Origin: Flagellimonas hymeniacidonis
GTDB taxonomy: Bacteria > Bacteroidota > Bacteroidia > Flavobacteriales > Flavobacteriaceae
Assembly: GCF_008040165.1 (NCBI RefSeq)
Contig: NZ_VRUR01000002.1
Coordinates: 1 to 64,000, forward strand
Direction: 5' to 3'
Length of the DNA stretch: 64,000 nucleotides
The notes below the pieces were generated by a model. The model was not told the origin of the DNA. It saw only the letters and a list, made by a program, of their open reading frames with translations, and did not search any database. Below, piece by piece: positions 29,260 through 38,546 of this stretch. The translations under genes and the position numbers were made by a program. Position 1 is the stretch's first letter; every line of letters begins with the position of its first letter.

Positions 29260-32200
29260 TTAGAATTTTGTATTAACACCTATAGTAAAAATCTGTGATA
29301 CTGGGAATGTTTGAAAATCAATTCCCAAGGATAGGTTATCATTTGAAATTACTTCGGGATCAAATCCTTCATAATCAGTTATGGTAAACAGGTTAGTTCC
29401 TTGTAAATAAAGTCTGAACATGTCCATACCCAATGCACCTGCAACCTTTTCTGGGAAGGTGTATCCTACTTGTAGATTCTTCAAACGTAAAAAGGATGCG
29501 TCCTCAACAAAATATGAATTGGGCTGTGTTTCCGCATTGGTAATGGTTTGACTCAATGCCGGTAATGTGGCATTAGTATTTGAAGGGGTCCATGAATCCA
29601 GTACCCTTGTACTTCTATTTCCATTGAAGAAGGTCGGGAAATCAGTAAATATCTTTTCATAGTTATACACATCGTTCCCTTGCGAACCTGAGAAGAAAAG
29701 TGAGATATCGAAATTCTTATAATCCGCATTTAAATTAATACCATAGGTAAAATCTGGATGCGGCGAACCTATAAAGGTACGATCGTTTTCATCATCTATA
29801 GACCCATCACCATTTACATCTCTATAGGTAAAGCGACCATTACCATCGAAACCGGTAACCTCTCTACCGTAAAAAGACGATATGGCCCTACCTACTTCTG
29901 TTCTGGTAACTGCACCTCCTCTAAGGTTGGTTCGTCCCACTTGAAAATCACTAATCAAGCTTTGTACTTCATTTTTGTATCTTGAAATGTTAGCTTGAAT
30001 TCCATAGTTTAAACCATAACCTGTGGAATGCCTATACGTAATACCAAGATCAAATCCTGTGTTTTGAACATCTCCTAAGTTTACCAATGGAGCCGCAGCA
30101 TCAATAGCTGTTGTGCTTATAAGACTGTTGTCTCTGGTAATTAAATCTTTCGTGTCTATATCATAAACTTCAAAAGAAATAGACAAGTCGTTGTCGAACA
30201 ACCCTAATTCCACACCAAAGTTTGTGGCCTGGCTAGTTTCCCATTTTAAATCTGGGTTTCCAACCTGACTAAATAATACCCCAGTTGATATGGTGCTTCC
30301 ATTAAAGGAATAATTGGCCAAACCTTCATTCAAGAAAGAACTATTGATGGTTGGATTGGCTATGGGTAAGGATTGGTTACCTAATTGCCCCCAAGAACCA
30401 ATTACCTTTAAGCGGCTAACAATACCATCCTTAGGAAAGAAATCTTCATTGCTAATCAACCAACCTGCACTAAAAGATGGAAAAGTCTGGCTTTGGTTTT
30501 CCCCTAGGAAACGTGATGATTTATCGCGTCTAACCGTAACCGTACCAAAATACTTTCCTGCATAGGAATAGGTAGTTGTTCCAAAAACGGAGAACAAAGT
30601 CGTGCCCGCATCAAATGCAGTATCAACATTTGGAGTTCCTGTACCGTTGCTGATCAAATAGAAATCTGGAGACTCAAAAATGTATCCGTTACGACTAATT
30701 TGTTGTCCCTTACTTCCATCTTCAACAGCTTCTACACCTACAAGGACATTAAGGTTATGATCACCGAATGCCTTGGAGTAGTTTAGGGTATTGTTCCATG
30801 TCCAGTTGAAATTTTCAACTTTTTGAACTGCAAGGGTATTCGTACTCAACGGCTCAACGTGTTCTGGATCCAAAGCTTGGAAACGTCTACTATCGAATGT
30901 TTCAATATTTCCACTTATCGTTGTCTTAAAAGTAAGTCCATCATAGATTTCAGCGGATAGATAAACATCTCCAAAAACTCTAAGAATCTTGTTGAAGTCA
31001 TCTCTTGCCCTTTCCAAGGTGGCCAATGGACTTCTGGAGTTACCTAATCCACCTGCTCCTGTACCAGCGATATTTCCGTTGTCATCTCTGGCAGGGATTA
31101 GTGGACTACTACGTAAGGCTTGGTTCACGGGAGTAAAAGCACCTGGGAACTCATCAATATTTCCTGCTGTATTAGTTCTTGCTCCGAATACACCGCGTTG
31201 AGTGTTAGAGAAGGAGGCACTTAAATGCTCACCAATAACTACTTTGTCGCTAATCTTAAATTCAGAGTTCAAACGGGTTGTTCCTTGTTTAAAACCTGTA
31301 TTGATAAATACACCCTCCCTGTTCAGGTAGTTTGCAGATAAAAAGTACTTTCCGGTTTCATTTCCATTTTGAATAGAGATTGACGCGTTTTGTGTTTTCC
31401 CGTTTTGAGTAATCACATCAAACCAGTCTGTTCCGCCTGGAGCTACAGTTGCACTCACAGGTTCTCTAACTATGGGGTCGTATGAAGCTACTCTAGTATA
31501 TCCCTGCAGTGCAGAAGGTACTACAGCGGATGCTCCACTTCCATACTGAGGGTGTGTAACGTCTGCGCCATCATTTGCCAAACTCTGGAAAATCATGTCT
31601 CCATGTTGTTGGGCATTTAACAGTTCAGGCACATTGGCCGCTCTTGAAATACCCGAATAAAAATCGAAGCTAACAATTGGCTTATCTTGATTATACCCGC
31701 CACTTTTGGTGGTTACAATAACAACTCCATTGGAGGCCCTTGCCCCATAAATAGCTGCAGCACCATCTTTCAGAACATTAATTTGATCAATGTCTGCTGG
31801 GTTGATACTATTCAAAACCGTAGGATTCTCAGTTTGAACCCCATCTATAATATATAATGGACTAGTATTATTGCTTGTACCAAAACCACGAATGGTAATC
31901 TTTGGAGCTGCTCCTGGACTACCGGAATTGGTGACCGAGACTCCTGTTACCCTACCTTCCAATGCTTCTGCGGCATTTACGATAGGTGCTTTGGTCGCTT
32001 CAGAAACATCTACGGAAGCAACTGACCCAGTAAGGTCGCCTCTAGTTTGAGAGGCATACCCAAGAACAACAACTTCCTCTAACAAACTGGCGTCTTCGGC
32101 CAAGGAAACATTGATAGAAGTTTGTCCGTTTACAGAGATTTCTTGTGCTGCAAAACCTATATAACTGAATACCAAAACGGCATTAGAGGCAGCATTTATG

Positions 32201-32724
32201 GTGTAATTTCCATCAAAGTCTGTTTGGGTACCATTGGAGGTGCCTTTTTCTATAACATTGGCACCAGGTAAAGGAGAACCTTGGTTGTCTCTAACCATAC
32301 CTGTTATGGTAACCTGTAGTTCTTTGTTCTCAGTGTTTGTTTCGACAGACTTTAAAGGTTTCTTTACGATTACAACTTGTCTATCATCAATTTTAAAGCT
32401 CAAATCGGTTTTATTAAAAACCTTATTTAATATCTGTGATAGTTCAACATTTTTTAAGTTAAGTGTAACCTTCTTTTGCGAATCGATAATATCATCCTTA
32501 TAGAAAAAGATGAACTCACTTTTGGATTGTATCTCTTTGAACAAATCCTCAAGTGTGGCGTCGTTAACGTCAATATTTATTTTGGTCTGTGCATAGCTTG
32601 TGTTCGCGTAAGCCGAACTAAGGCCTATGGCAATAAATAGAAGAAAAACTCTCATAATAGTCCAGAGATAAAACCTCAATGATATTATTCTCCCTAAAGG
32701 CTTAGGGTCATCAATTTTATTCAT
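29260..32724 (-). CDS. SusC-type TonB-linked receptor with N-terminal STN signalling domain
   Basis: 1154 residues. An unusually long N-terminal signal region (about 1-46, ending SYAQ) precedes an STN domain (about 48-118: INIDVNDATLEDLFKEIQ to DRQVVIVKK). Next come a carboxypeptidase-regulatory-like domain (about 133-215), a plug domain with VLKDGAAAIYGARASNGVVIVTTK, and the barrel, ending in a terminal aromatic strand. The STN domain is the part that, in FecA-type transducers, contacts a FecR anti-sigma factor in the periplasm. The two genes just upstream encode exactly such a FecR protein and an ECF sigma factor. It is therefore expected both to import and to report its ligand. The ligand is unknown. 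Confidence 0.94.
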   Translation of the reverse strand: MNKIDDPKPLGRIISLRFYLWTIMRVFLLFIAIGLSSAYANTSYAQTKINIDVNDATLEDLFKEIQSKSEFIFFYKDDIIDSQKKVTLNLKNVELSQILNKVFNKTDLSFKIDDRQVVIVKKPLKSVETNTENKELQVTITGMVRDNQGSPLPGANVIEKGTSNGTQTDFDGNYTINAASNAVLVFSYIGFAAQEISVNGQTSINVSLAEDASLLEEVVVLGYASQTRGDLTGSVASVDVSEATKAPIVNAAEALEGRVTGVSVTNSGSPGAAPKITIRGFGTSNNTSPLYIIDGVQTENPTVLNSINPADIDQINVLKDGAAAIYGARASNGVVIVTTKSGGYNQDKPIVSFDFYSGISRAANVPELLNAQQHGDMIFQSLANDGADVTHPQYGSGASAVVPSALQGYTRVASYDPIVREPVSATVAPGGTDWFDVITQNGKTQNASISIQNGNETGKYFLSANYLNREGVFINTGFKQGTTRLNSEFKISDKVVIGEHLSASFSNTQRGVFGARTNTAGNIDEFPGAFTPVNQALRSSPLIPARDDNGNIAGTGAGGLGNSRSPLATLERARDDFNKILRVFGDVYLSAEIYDGLTFKTTISGNIETFDSRRFQALDPEHVEPLSTNTLAVQKVENFNWTWNNTLNYSKAFGDHNLNVLVGVEAVEDGSKGQQISRNGYIFESPDFYLISNGTGTPNVDTAFDAGTTLFSVFGTTTYSYAGKYFGTVTVRRDKSSRFLGENQSQTFPSFSAGWLISNEDFFPKDGIVSRLKVIGSWGQLGNQSLPIANPTINSSFLNEGLANYSFNGSTISTGVLFSQVGNPDLKWETSQATNFGVELGLFDNDLSISFEVYDIDTKDLITRDNSLISTTAIDAAAPLVNLGDVQNTGFDLGITYRHSTGYGLNYGIQANISRYKNEVQSLISDFQVGRTNLRGGAVTRTEVGRAISSFYGREVTGFDGNGRFTYRDVNGDGSIDDENDRTFIGSPHPDFTYGINLNADYKNFDISLFFSGSQGNDVYNYEKIFTDFPTFFNGNRSTRVLDSWTPSNTNATLPALSQTITNAETQPNSYFVEDASFLRLKNLQVGYTFPEKVAGALGMDMFRLYLQGTNLFTITDYEGFDPEVISNDNLSLGIDFQTFPVSQIFTIGVNTKF

Positions 32725-32785
32725 AATTTAGTTATTTGTTATTAATAATGTTGCTGAGAGGTCTTTTCAGCAATGTTTTTACTTT

Positions 32786-32819
32786 ACCAGAAGGTGTTGG
32801 CGCATCTTCTGGTTTTTTT
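32786..32819 (+). terminator. Plus-strand terminator inside the fecR-susC gap
   Basis: The stem ACCAGAAG/CTTCTGGT (32786-32793 with 32806-32813) is followed by a T run on the plus strand only. All neighbouring genes are on the minus strand, so it would stop antisense transcription. The same stem on the minus strand lacks a T tail. A second small hairpin, TTGCTGA/TCAGCAA, lies at 32751-32773. Confidence 0.5.
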
Positions 32820-32856
32820 GTGTTAGTTTTTCATTTCATATACTTTTCGGTTTTTT

Positions 32857-33906
32857 TTAGTTTATTAATATTTGGTTGTCATTTAAGCTATATTCAAAAT
32901 CCGATGTTTCTTTAATAATACGGATTACATTTTCTACATTTTCTTTTAAGTCGAGATAGCCAGAAAAAGTATGGCCTAACAATTCATTGTTATTGACCAC
33001 TATTTCGATATTGTAGTAGCGAGAGAGTCTTTTCATAATGTATTCTAAGTCATCATTCTTAAAGATGAAAACTCCTTCTCGCCATGAAAAATATTTATCA
33101 ACATCTACATTTTTGCTAAAAATGGAATTGGCACTTTTCCTGTAAACACTTTGGGTCCCAGGTAAGATCTTTAATGTTTCATTGCCTTTAAAAAAGGAAT
33201 CTGTCTTATACTTTATCTGTACACTACCATTTTTAAGCGTAGTACTGATATTGTCATCATCATTATAGTTGCTCACATTAAAAAGAGTACCTAATACCTC
33301 AATTTCATGATTTTTGGAAAGAACTATAAATGGTTGTCGTTTGTTATGGGTGACATCAAAAATTCCCTCACCTTCCAAGTATACTTCCCTTCTTTTTTCA
33401 TTAAAAACCACCGGATATACTAGTTTAGAACCAGAGTTTAGCCATACTTTGGTGCCATCAGCTAATTGGATTTGTGATCTTTTGCCATACGGCACTATAA
33501 GCGTATTGTATACAACTTCGTTATTCTTTGTATTTGCTTGGTTTAGTTTGCCTTCCTTTCCAATGATCACTTTTTCCCCAGTAGCGGAATATTTAATATT
33601 CGAATTATCTCCATCGATATTGACACTTTCACCTTCTTCGAGCACTAAAATAACATTGTCTGTTTGCTCGTCAATAGATATGTTTGAGTTCTCCACATAG
33701 CTTTCAATGGAGGCTGTCTGATAATTATAAGTGTAGGTGTAAATGCCAAATGCGAATAGGATTGCAATAGCAATTCCGGCGGACCTAAATCCGTATCGGG
33801 TATTTTTTTTATACCGTTGATATTTGAAAATAGAAGCTGTGATTCTTTTTTTCAAATGTTCTCGTTCTTCGATATTTAATTCGTGAGTCTTATTTTTTTG
33901 CTCCAT
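32857..33906 (-). CDS. FecR-family anti-sigma factor
   Basis: 349 residues. A short cytoplasmic anti-sigma segment (1-38) precedes one membrane helix (about 42-60). The periplasmic part holds the FecR domain (about 130-235, with VPYGKRSQIQLADGTKVWLNSGSKL and YLEGEGIFDVTH) and a C-terminal DUF4974 domain (about 275-349) expected to touch the STN domain of the SusC partner. It holds the sigma factor inactive until the receptor binds its ligand. It lies between the sigma gene (248 bases upstream) and susC (132 bases downstream), all on the minus strand. Confidence 0.93.
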   Translation of the reverse strand: MEQKNKTHELNIEEREHLKKRITASIFKYQRYKKNTRYGFRSAGIAIAILFAFGIYTYTYNYQTASIESYVENSNISIDEQTDNVILVLEEGESVNIDGDNSNIKYSATGEKVIIGKEGKLNQANTKNNEVVYNTLIVPYGKRSQIQLADGTKVWLNSGSKLVYPVVFNEKRREVYLEGEGIFDVTHNKRQPFIVLSKNHEIEVLGTLFNVSNYNDDDNISTTLKNGSVQIKYKTDSFFKGNETLKILPGTQSVYRKSANSIFSKNVDVDKYFSWREGVFIFKNDDLEYIMKRLSRYYNIEIVVNNNELLGHTFSGYLDLKENVENVIRIIKETSDFEYSLNDNQILIN

Positions 33907-34154
33907 GGTTGGTTTTGTCCTTTTAGATAGTCTAAACAGGCATATATGGTCCGAGTATAAATCGGGTACATATTAATATAAGCACCGTTTTATTGGTTTA
34001 TAGACAATTTTTATTCATTTTTTTTGATAGAACCGTAATTACTGGATATTTTTTATTTAAAAAACATAATGTATAGTAATAAGGTTTTAGATGAAATTTT
34101 AATGAACCGAACAAATCAGGAGGTAATTTACCAGACGAAAGCAATTCGGAAATT

Positions 34155-34766
34155 CTAGGTAAAGAAAAGCACATGAACTATTTTTCCAAAGAAAAGAAGG
34201 ATGGGCATTACCATGTTTTTACGTAGAGATTTTATAGCCCTGTAGATAATAGTTCTTGAGGTTTCGACGGAGACATCCATGATTTCCGCAATTTCTTCGT
34301 AAGGTCTTTCTTCCTTGTACCTGAGTTGGAGGCCTTTTAATTGTGTTTTGGTTAAAAAATCTGTGGCTTTTTGCCATACGGTGTTCTTTTTGGAATCATT
34401 CTCCATTGCAATCAACTTTTCTTCTGGTGATAAAACATACCGGACTGTGTTCAAATGATTTTCCAACGTTGCATTCTCAGCAAAATGAACTAAATTTTGC
34501 TTGTACTTTTTATTTACTTTCCTTCTAAGTGATTTTAATAAGTAGTATTTAATGTTGTCTGTTTCAGAAAGCTTTTCCCGGTATTTGTATAGGTCTAGGA
34601 AAAGATCGTGAATGCAGTCCATGACATAATCCTTGTTATGGGATATTTGGAAGCCGTAAGAAAAGAGCGTCTTTATGTATAGGTCATATAATTGACCCAA
34701 GGCAATTACATTGCCCTTTTTCATTTCACTCCAAAGTAGTTGTTCTTCCTTTTTTTGAGTCTCCAA
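34155..34766 (-). CDS. ECF RNA polymerase sigma factor (FecI-like)
   Basis: 203 residues. Sigma region 2 lies at about 25-92 (YVMDCIHDLFLDLY matches the core-binding helix). Region 4 lies at about 135-183, with a helix-turn-helix PYEEIAEIMDVSVETSRTIIYRAIKSLR. After region 4 comes a hydrophobic tail (about 186-203, MVMPILLFFGKIVHVLFFT), which could associate with the membrane or the anti-sigma factor. By position it should be released from the adjacent FecR protein and transcribe the susC-susD-lipoprotein genes. A 26-base imperfect palindrome lies 78 bases upstream. Confidence 0.92.
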   Translation of the reverse strand: METQKKEEQLLWSEMKKGNVIALGQLYDLYIKTLFSYGFQISHNKDYVMDCIHDLFLDLYKYREKLSETDNIKYYLLKSLRRKVNKKYKQNLVHFAENATLENHLNTVRYVLSPEEKLIAMENDSKKNTVWQKATDFLTKTQLKGLQLRYKEERPYEEIAEIMDVSVETSRTIIYRAIKSLRKNMVMPILLFFGKIVHVLFFT

Positions 34767-35212
34767 AATCGGTTTAATTACGGATTAAGCCCTGAATATT
34801 TGTTCACGGATGTCTAAAAATATTTTAGATATCTAAACACTTAACTCCTATAAAAATTTTTATAAGAGTGATGCAGAATTGTGAAATTTGTATTGTTGTG
34901 GGATTAATCCATTTTAAGGATAGTGGACCGATCTGAATAGAATGTGTTTCTGATTTTTAATCATTTTGAGTTTGAGTTTAGTTTTGTAACCGTTTTAATA
35001 TTCAAACAATCGAATTTTAGTTCAGAATAATTCGAAAATTTGATAGTAATAATACTAAAATTATGCAAAAAATGATATAATTGGCGCTTGATTTTGTTAA
35101 ATTTTCAATACCTGTCAGCTGTTGAGCAACTCATGGATGTATGGTAAATCAGCCTTTGGAGTTTGTAATTTTGCTATTGTATTAACGGATATTCTATGTT
35201 TTTTAGGACAAA
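34767..35212. other. Intergenic region upstream of the ECF sigma gene
   Basis: About 450 AT-rich bases with no gene seen on either strand. It holds the promoter region of the sigma gene and the palindrome at 34844-34869, and runs up to the gldJ terminator. No clear TAnnTTTG/TTTG pair was found. Confidence 0.4.
34844..34869. promoter_or_regulatory. Imperfect palindrome upstream of the ECF sigma gene
   Basis: Core TATAAAAATTTTTATA with flanking ACTC and GAGT arms gives 26 bases with one mismatched pair. It may be an operator or simply AT-rich chance symmetry. Confidence 0.25.
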
Positions 35213-35240
35213 AAAAGCCCTGATTAAAATCAGGGCTTTT
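35213..35240. terminator. Bidirectional-type terminator after gldJ
   Basis: A 12-bp stem (35213-35224 with 35229-35240, arm AAAAGCCCTGAT) with a TAAA loop. On the minus strand it follows the gldJ stop by about 20 bases and ends in T. Confidence 0.85.
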
Positions 35241-35260
35241 ACTAAAAACTCTTTCAAGTC

Positions 35261-36922
35261 TTATTTTGCTTTTTTGTGTCTAATCGTTTTGTTTTTGGTT
35301 TTCGATTTAGATCCAACTCTAGACATTGCGCATCTAAACCCAACATCATCAGTAGCCATATATTGAGGCAGATATCTTCGTTGCGCTGGATCTAACCAGA
35401 ACGCTCTATCTCTCCAAGAACCACCTTTGTATACACGTACTTCATCATTAATCAAAGAAGTTCTGTAGTTTGAGGTGTCATACTGACGGAGAATTTTACC
35501 TGTAGAATCCCGCTCAACTTTGTGTTTTGGTGAATCGTACATTTTTCTATTATCCGATTCATCACTGAACCTTTCAAAAAACCTTGAAGATCCTGGATCA
35601 CCATCACGGTAACCACGGTTATCACTAGAATCGAAATTAGTTCTTAAGTAGGTTTCTTCTTCTGTTACAGCAACCATTTCTATTTCTCCTGGCAGATTCA
35701 AGGCAACGATTTTACCATTTGGAAGGGTGTCATACACAATTTCATCACTTTGTAAAACATTTACCTTTCCGTCTTCGCCTATCGCTTTTTTCAAGAAAAT
35801 ATTTCCACGATAATAGTTGAAGTCACTTACTTCATCATCAACAATTGGACGATAGACGTCAGCTACCCATTCGGATACATTACCGGCCATATCATACAAA
35901 CCAAAATCATTAGGCTTATAAGATTTTACTTCAGCGGTTATATCAGCGCCATCATCCGACCATCCTGCGATTCCGCCATAGTCACCTTTGGCTTGTTTAA
36001 AGTTAGCCAACTGGTCACCACGACCTACACGCTGTCCATTTCTGGTATAATCACCTTCCCATGGATATTTTTTTCTACCTCTATAGTTATTGTATTCTCT
36101 TGAACCAATAAGAGCTTGTGCGGCATATTCCCACTCCGTTTCCGTTGGAAGTCTATATTCCGGCATAATGATGCCGCTACTTCTTTTGGCAAAGGAATTT
36201 ATGGAATCTTTTTTCTGCTTCCCTTGTAAGGAATCTATTTGTCCACCATAAACAGACTCTGGATTGTTCAAATACGCTTCGGTGCTAAATGTTCCACCAA
36301 TTTCGCCATTCAATACTTTATATTTTGCATCTTGAGCTAAGTAGCCTTCCTTTTCCAACATAGCCTCATTAACCCTATCGGTCCTCCATTCGGCATATTG
36401 AGAAGCTTGAACCCAATTTACACCTACTACTGGATATTCAGCATACGCTGGATGCCTCAAATAGCTATTGGTCATCGTTTCATTAAAGCCCAATCTGTTT
36501 CTCCAAACCAATGTATCTGGCAAAGCACCATGATAAATATTTTTATAGTTGGGGTTTTCTGGCGGATATACGGATTTTAAGTAATCCAAATATTCTAGAT
36601 ACATAACATTGGTAACTTCCGTCTCATCCATATAGAACGATTGCACATGCTGTTGCGTTGGAGTGTTGTTCCAATCATGCATAATATCATCTTGGACCTT
36701 ACCTTTGGTAAATGTTCCACCTTCAATGAACACAGTTCCAGGAGGGGTTACCTGTTCCTTAAAATCAGAATTGTATTGGAATCCACCTTCTTTGGCATTT
36801 ATCTTCCATCCTGTGGCTCTTGAAACATTCTTGGAAGAAGAGGACGAGGAATTTTTACAACTAGAAAAACTTCCTACTATAATAGCGAAAGAAAGTACAA
36901 CTTTGATAAAGTGTTTTTTCAT
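35261..36922 (-). CDS. gldJ: Gliding motility lipoprotein GldJ
   Basis: 553 residues. A lipoprotein signal with C22 (GSFSSC) is followed by a serine run. The body is a formylglycine-generating-enzyme-like (SUMF1) fold, seen in FIEGGTFTKG, DETEVTNVMYLEYLDY, RLPTETEWEYAAQ, LYDMAGNVSEWVADVY and the final KGGSWRDRAFWLDPAQRRYLPQ and DVGFRCAM blocks. It matches GldJ, which with GldK is needed to build the type IX secretion/gliding apparatus in Flavobacterium. The basic tail (SKTKNKTIRHKKAK) is short. Transcribed alone, divergent from porV. In F. johnsoniae, as recalled, porU lies between gldJ and porV; here it does not. Confidence 0.92.
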   Translation of the reverse strand: MKKHFIKVVLSFAIIVGSFSSCKNSSSSSSKNVSRATGWKINAKEGGFQYNSDFKEQVTPPGTVFIEGGTFTKGKVQDDIMHDWNNTPTQQHVQSFYMDETEVTNVMYLEYLDYLKSVYPPENPNYKNIYHGALPDTLVWRNRLGFNETMTNSYLRHPAYAEYPVVGVNWVQASQYAEWRTDRVNEAMLEKEGYLAQDAKYKVLNGEIGGTFSTEAYLNNPESVYGGQIDSLQGKQKKDSINSFAKRSSGIIMPEYRLPTETEWEYAAQALIGSREYNNYRGRKKYPWEGDYTRNGQRVGRGDQLANFKQAKGDYGGIAGWSDDGADITAEVKSYKPNDFGLYDMAGNVSEWVADVYRPIVDDEVSDFNYYRGNIFLKKAIGEDGKVNVLQSDEIVYDTLPNGKIVALNLPGEIEMVAVTEEETYLRTNFDSSDNRGYRDGDPGSSRFFERFSDESDNRKMYDSPKHKVERDSTGKILRQYDTSNYRTSLINDEVRVYKGGSWRDRAFWLDPAQRRYLPQYMATDDVGFRCAMSRVGSKSKTKNKTIRHKKAK

Positions 36923-37322
36923 AATTTGGGCTTGAGTACTTTAAAAATTAGGGATTTTACCTCCTAAATACTTTAACTTGATTTGATTTTTAAATCCTTG
37001 TAATGGCATTAAAACGATGTTTTTACCATTATATTTTGTGCTAATAAAATAATTGTGATTACCACCATACAGTAACCAGCTACACTTTTAAACGCGAATG
37101 GATATAAAATAGTATGATAAAAGGGAGTTTTAACGATTTTATACTTCTGGTTAAGCCAATATTTACAGCATCATAGGAGTGCTCTCTTAAGAATTGGTTA
37201 AAAAAAAAGAGTTCCGTTACAAGAATTCATGGAAAAGTTCGTTTACATGTAATACGTCTAAGGATATTTTATGCTTTAGAATATTTTGGACCTCAACTTT
37301 TACTAAACGCTAAACGCTTAAA
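36923..37322. other. Divergent promoter region between gldJ and porV; porU absent
   Basis: 400 AT-rich bases with no open frame of note and no trace of the roughly 1100-1200-residue sortase gene porU. A TATTTTGG sequence about 40 bases before porV only partly fits the -7 consensus. The gldJ side shows AGGAGG about 35 bases ahead of its ATG, too far to act as a normal ribosome site. Confidence 0.5.
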
Positions 37323-38468
37323 ATGAAAAAGTTACTAATATTGGTAGTGTTTCTTATTGTGGCCCCACAAGTAAGTGCACAACAAGAAAGAGTAATTACA
37401 ACAGCAGTCCCATTTTTAACCATAGCTGCGGATGCAAGAGCATCTGGTATGGGAGATATGGGAGTGGCAACATCTTTTGATGTATTCTCGCAGCAGTGGA
37501 ATCCAGCAAAATTTGCTTTCGCAAACCAAAAAACAGGAGTAGGGGTCAGTTACACACCATATTTGGAGAGCATCGTTAACGATGTGTCCCTTTTAAATGC
37601 TAATTTTTATAACAAAGTCAACGATCGTAGCGCATTTGCTTTTAGTTTGCGCTATTTTGGTTTAGGCGAAATAGAACTTCGTCAGACAATTGATGAAGAT
37701 GCTACTTTGGTAAAACCAAACGAGTTTTCAATTGATGGGTCGTATTCTTTAAAATTGAGCCAAACCTTTTCGATGGCTGTAGGTGGACGATTTATCAGTT
37801 CAAACCTTAGATTCCAGGATGGAACACAAGATTCGCAAGCGGCTAATGCCTTTGCTGTGGATATAGCAGGTTTTTTCAGATCAAGGGAAATCGCCTACAA
37901 TAGTTTTGATGGTCGCTGGAGAGCTGGCTTCAATATTTCTAATCTTGGAGGTAAAATTCAATATGATGCTGGAGGACAAGAAAACTTTTTGCCCACTAAT
38001 TTAAAGTTTGGTGCTGGTTTTGATTTTATTCTAGATCAAGATAATATTCTAGGACTTCATACAGAGTTTAATAAACTTTTGGTGCCTACCCCAAGAGATT
38101 TTACGGGAGACGGAGCCATTACGGCTGAAGATAACAATGAATACCAGCAAATAGGTTTCTTAAGCGGAGCCTTTGAATCATTTGGAGATGCTCCAGATGG
38201 TTTTGCAGAAGAATTAAAAGAAGTTACATGGGCACTAGGTGCGGAATATAAATATCAAGAGGCTTTTATGCTTCGTGCTGGGTATTTTAATGAAAATGAA
38301 GAAAAAGGAGCAAGACAGTTTTTCACTCTAGGAGCTGGATTTCAGTTTAAAGCAGCACAGATAGACCTTTCGTATTTATTTTCTACCTCACAAGTTAGAA
38401 ATCCGTTGGAAAACACATTACGCTTTTCACTTACCTTTAATTTTGGTGAAGAATTTGTCAACGATTAG
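37323..38468 (+). CDS. porV: Type IX secretion outer-membrane protein PorV (LptO)
   Basis: 381 residues. A signal peptide (1-19, ending VSAQ) is followed by ITTAVPFLTIAADARASGMGDMGVATS and FSQQWNPAKFAF, which are family hallmarks, and by beta-barrel strands ending FSLTFNFGEEF (FadL-like barrel). PorV shuttles cargo that carries sorting domains from the translocon to the sortase PorU. It is the plus-strand neighbour of gldJ and is followed by its own terminator. Its usual upstream partner porU is missing here. The beta-helix protein at the left of the window is the kind of cargo it would carry. Confidence 0.93.
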   Translation: MKKLLILVVFLIVAPQVSAQQERVITTAVPFLTIAADARASGMGDMGVATSFDVFSQQWNPAKFAFANQKTGVGVSYTPYLESIVNDVSLLNANFYNKVNDRSAFAFSLRYFGLGEIELRQTIDEDATLVKPNEFSIDGSYSLKLSQTFSMAVGGRFISSNLRFQDGTQDSQAANAFAVDIAGFFRSREIAYNSFDGRWRAGFNISNLGGKIQYDAGGQENFLPTNLKFGAGFDFILDQDNILGLHTEFNKLLVPTPRDFTGDGAITAEDNNEYQQIGFLSGAFESFGDAPDGFAEELKEVTWALGAEYKYQEAFMLRAGYFNENEEKGARQFFTLGAGFQFKAAQIDLSYLFSTSQVRNPLENTLRFSLTFNFGEEFVND

Positions 38469-38490
38469 GTATATAAAACATAAAAGAAAT

Positions 38491-38520
38491 AAGAAAACCT
38501 GTCAATTGACAGGTTTTCTT
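38491..38520. terminator. Terminator after porV
   Basis: A 30-base perfect palindrome (arm AAGAAAACCTGTCAA) forms a long hairpin with a minimal loop and T-rich tail. Confidence 0.85.
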
Positions 38521-38527
38521 ATTTTTG
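38520..38527 (+). promoter_or_regulatory. Possible -7 box of cdd (TATTTTTG)
   Basis: An exact TAnnTTTG match immediately behind the porV terminator and 20 bases ahead of the cdd ATG. No matching -33 box; the upstream DNA is the terminator stem. Confidence 0.4.
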
Positions 38528-38546
38528 GTTAATACCATCAAACTGA

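Noticed and set aside
30314..30565. 83-codon open frame opposite the second susC
   Set aside because: Antisense shadow of an intact SusC gene, with no start or similarity support.
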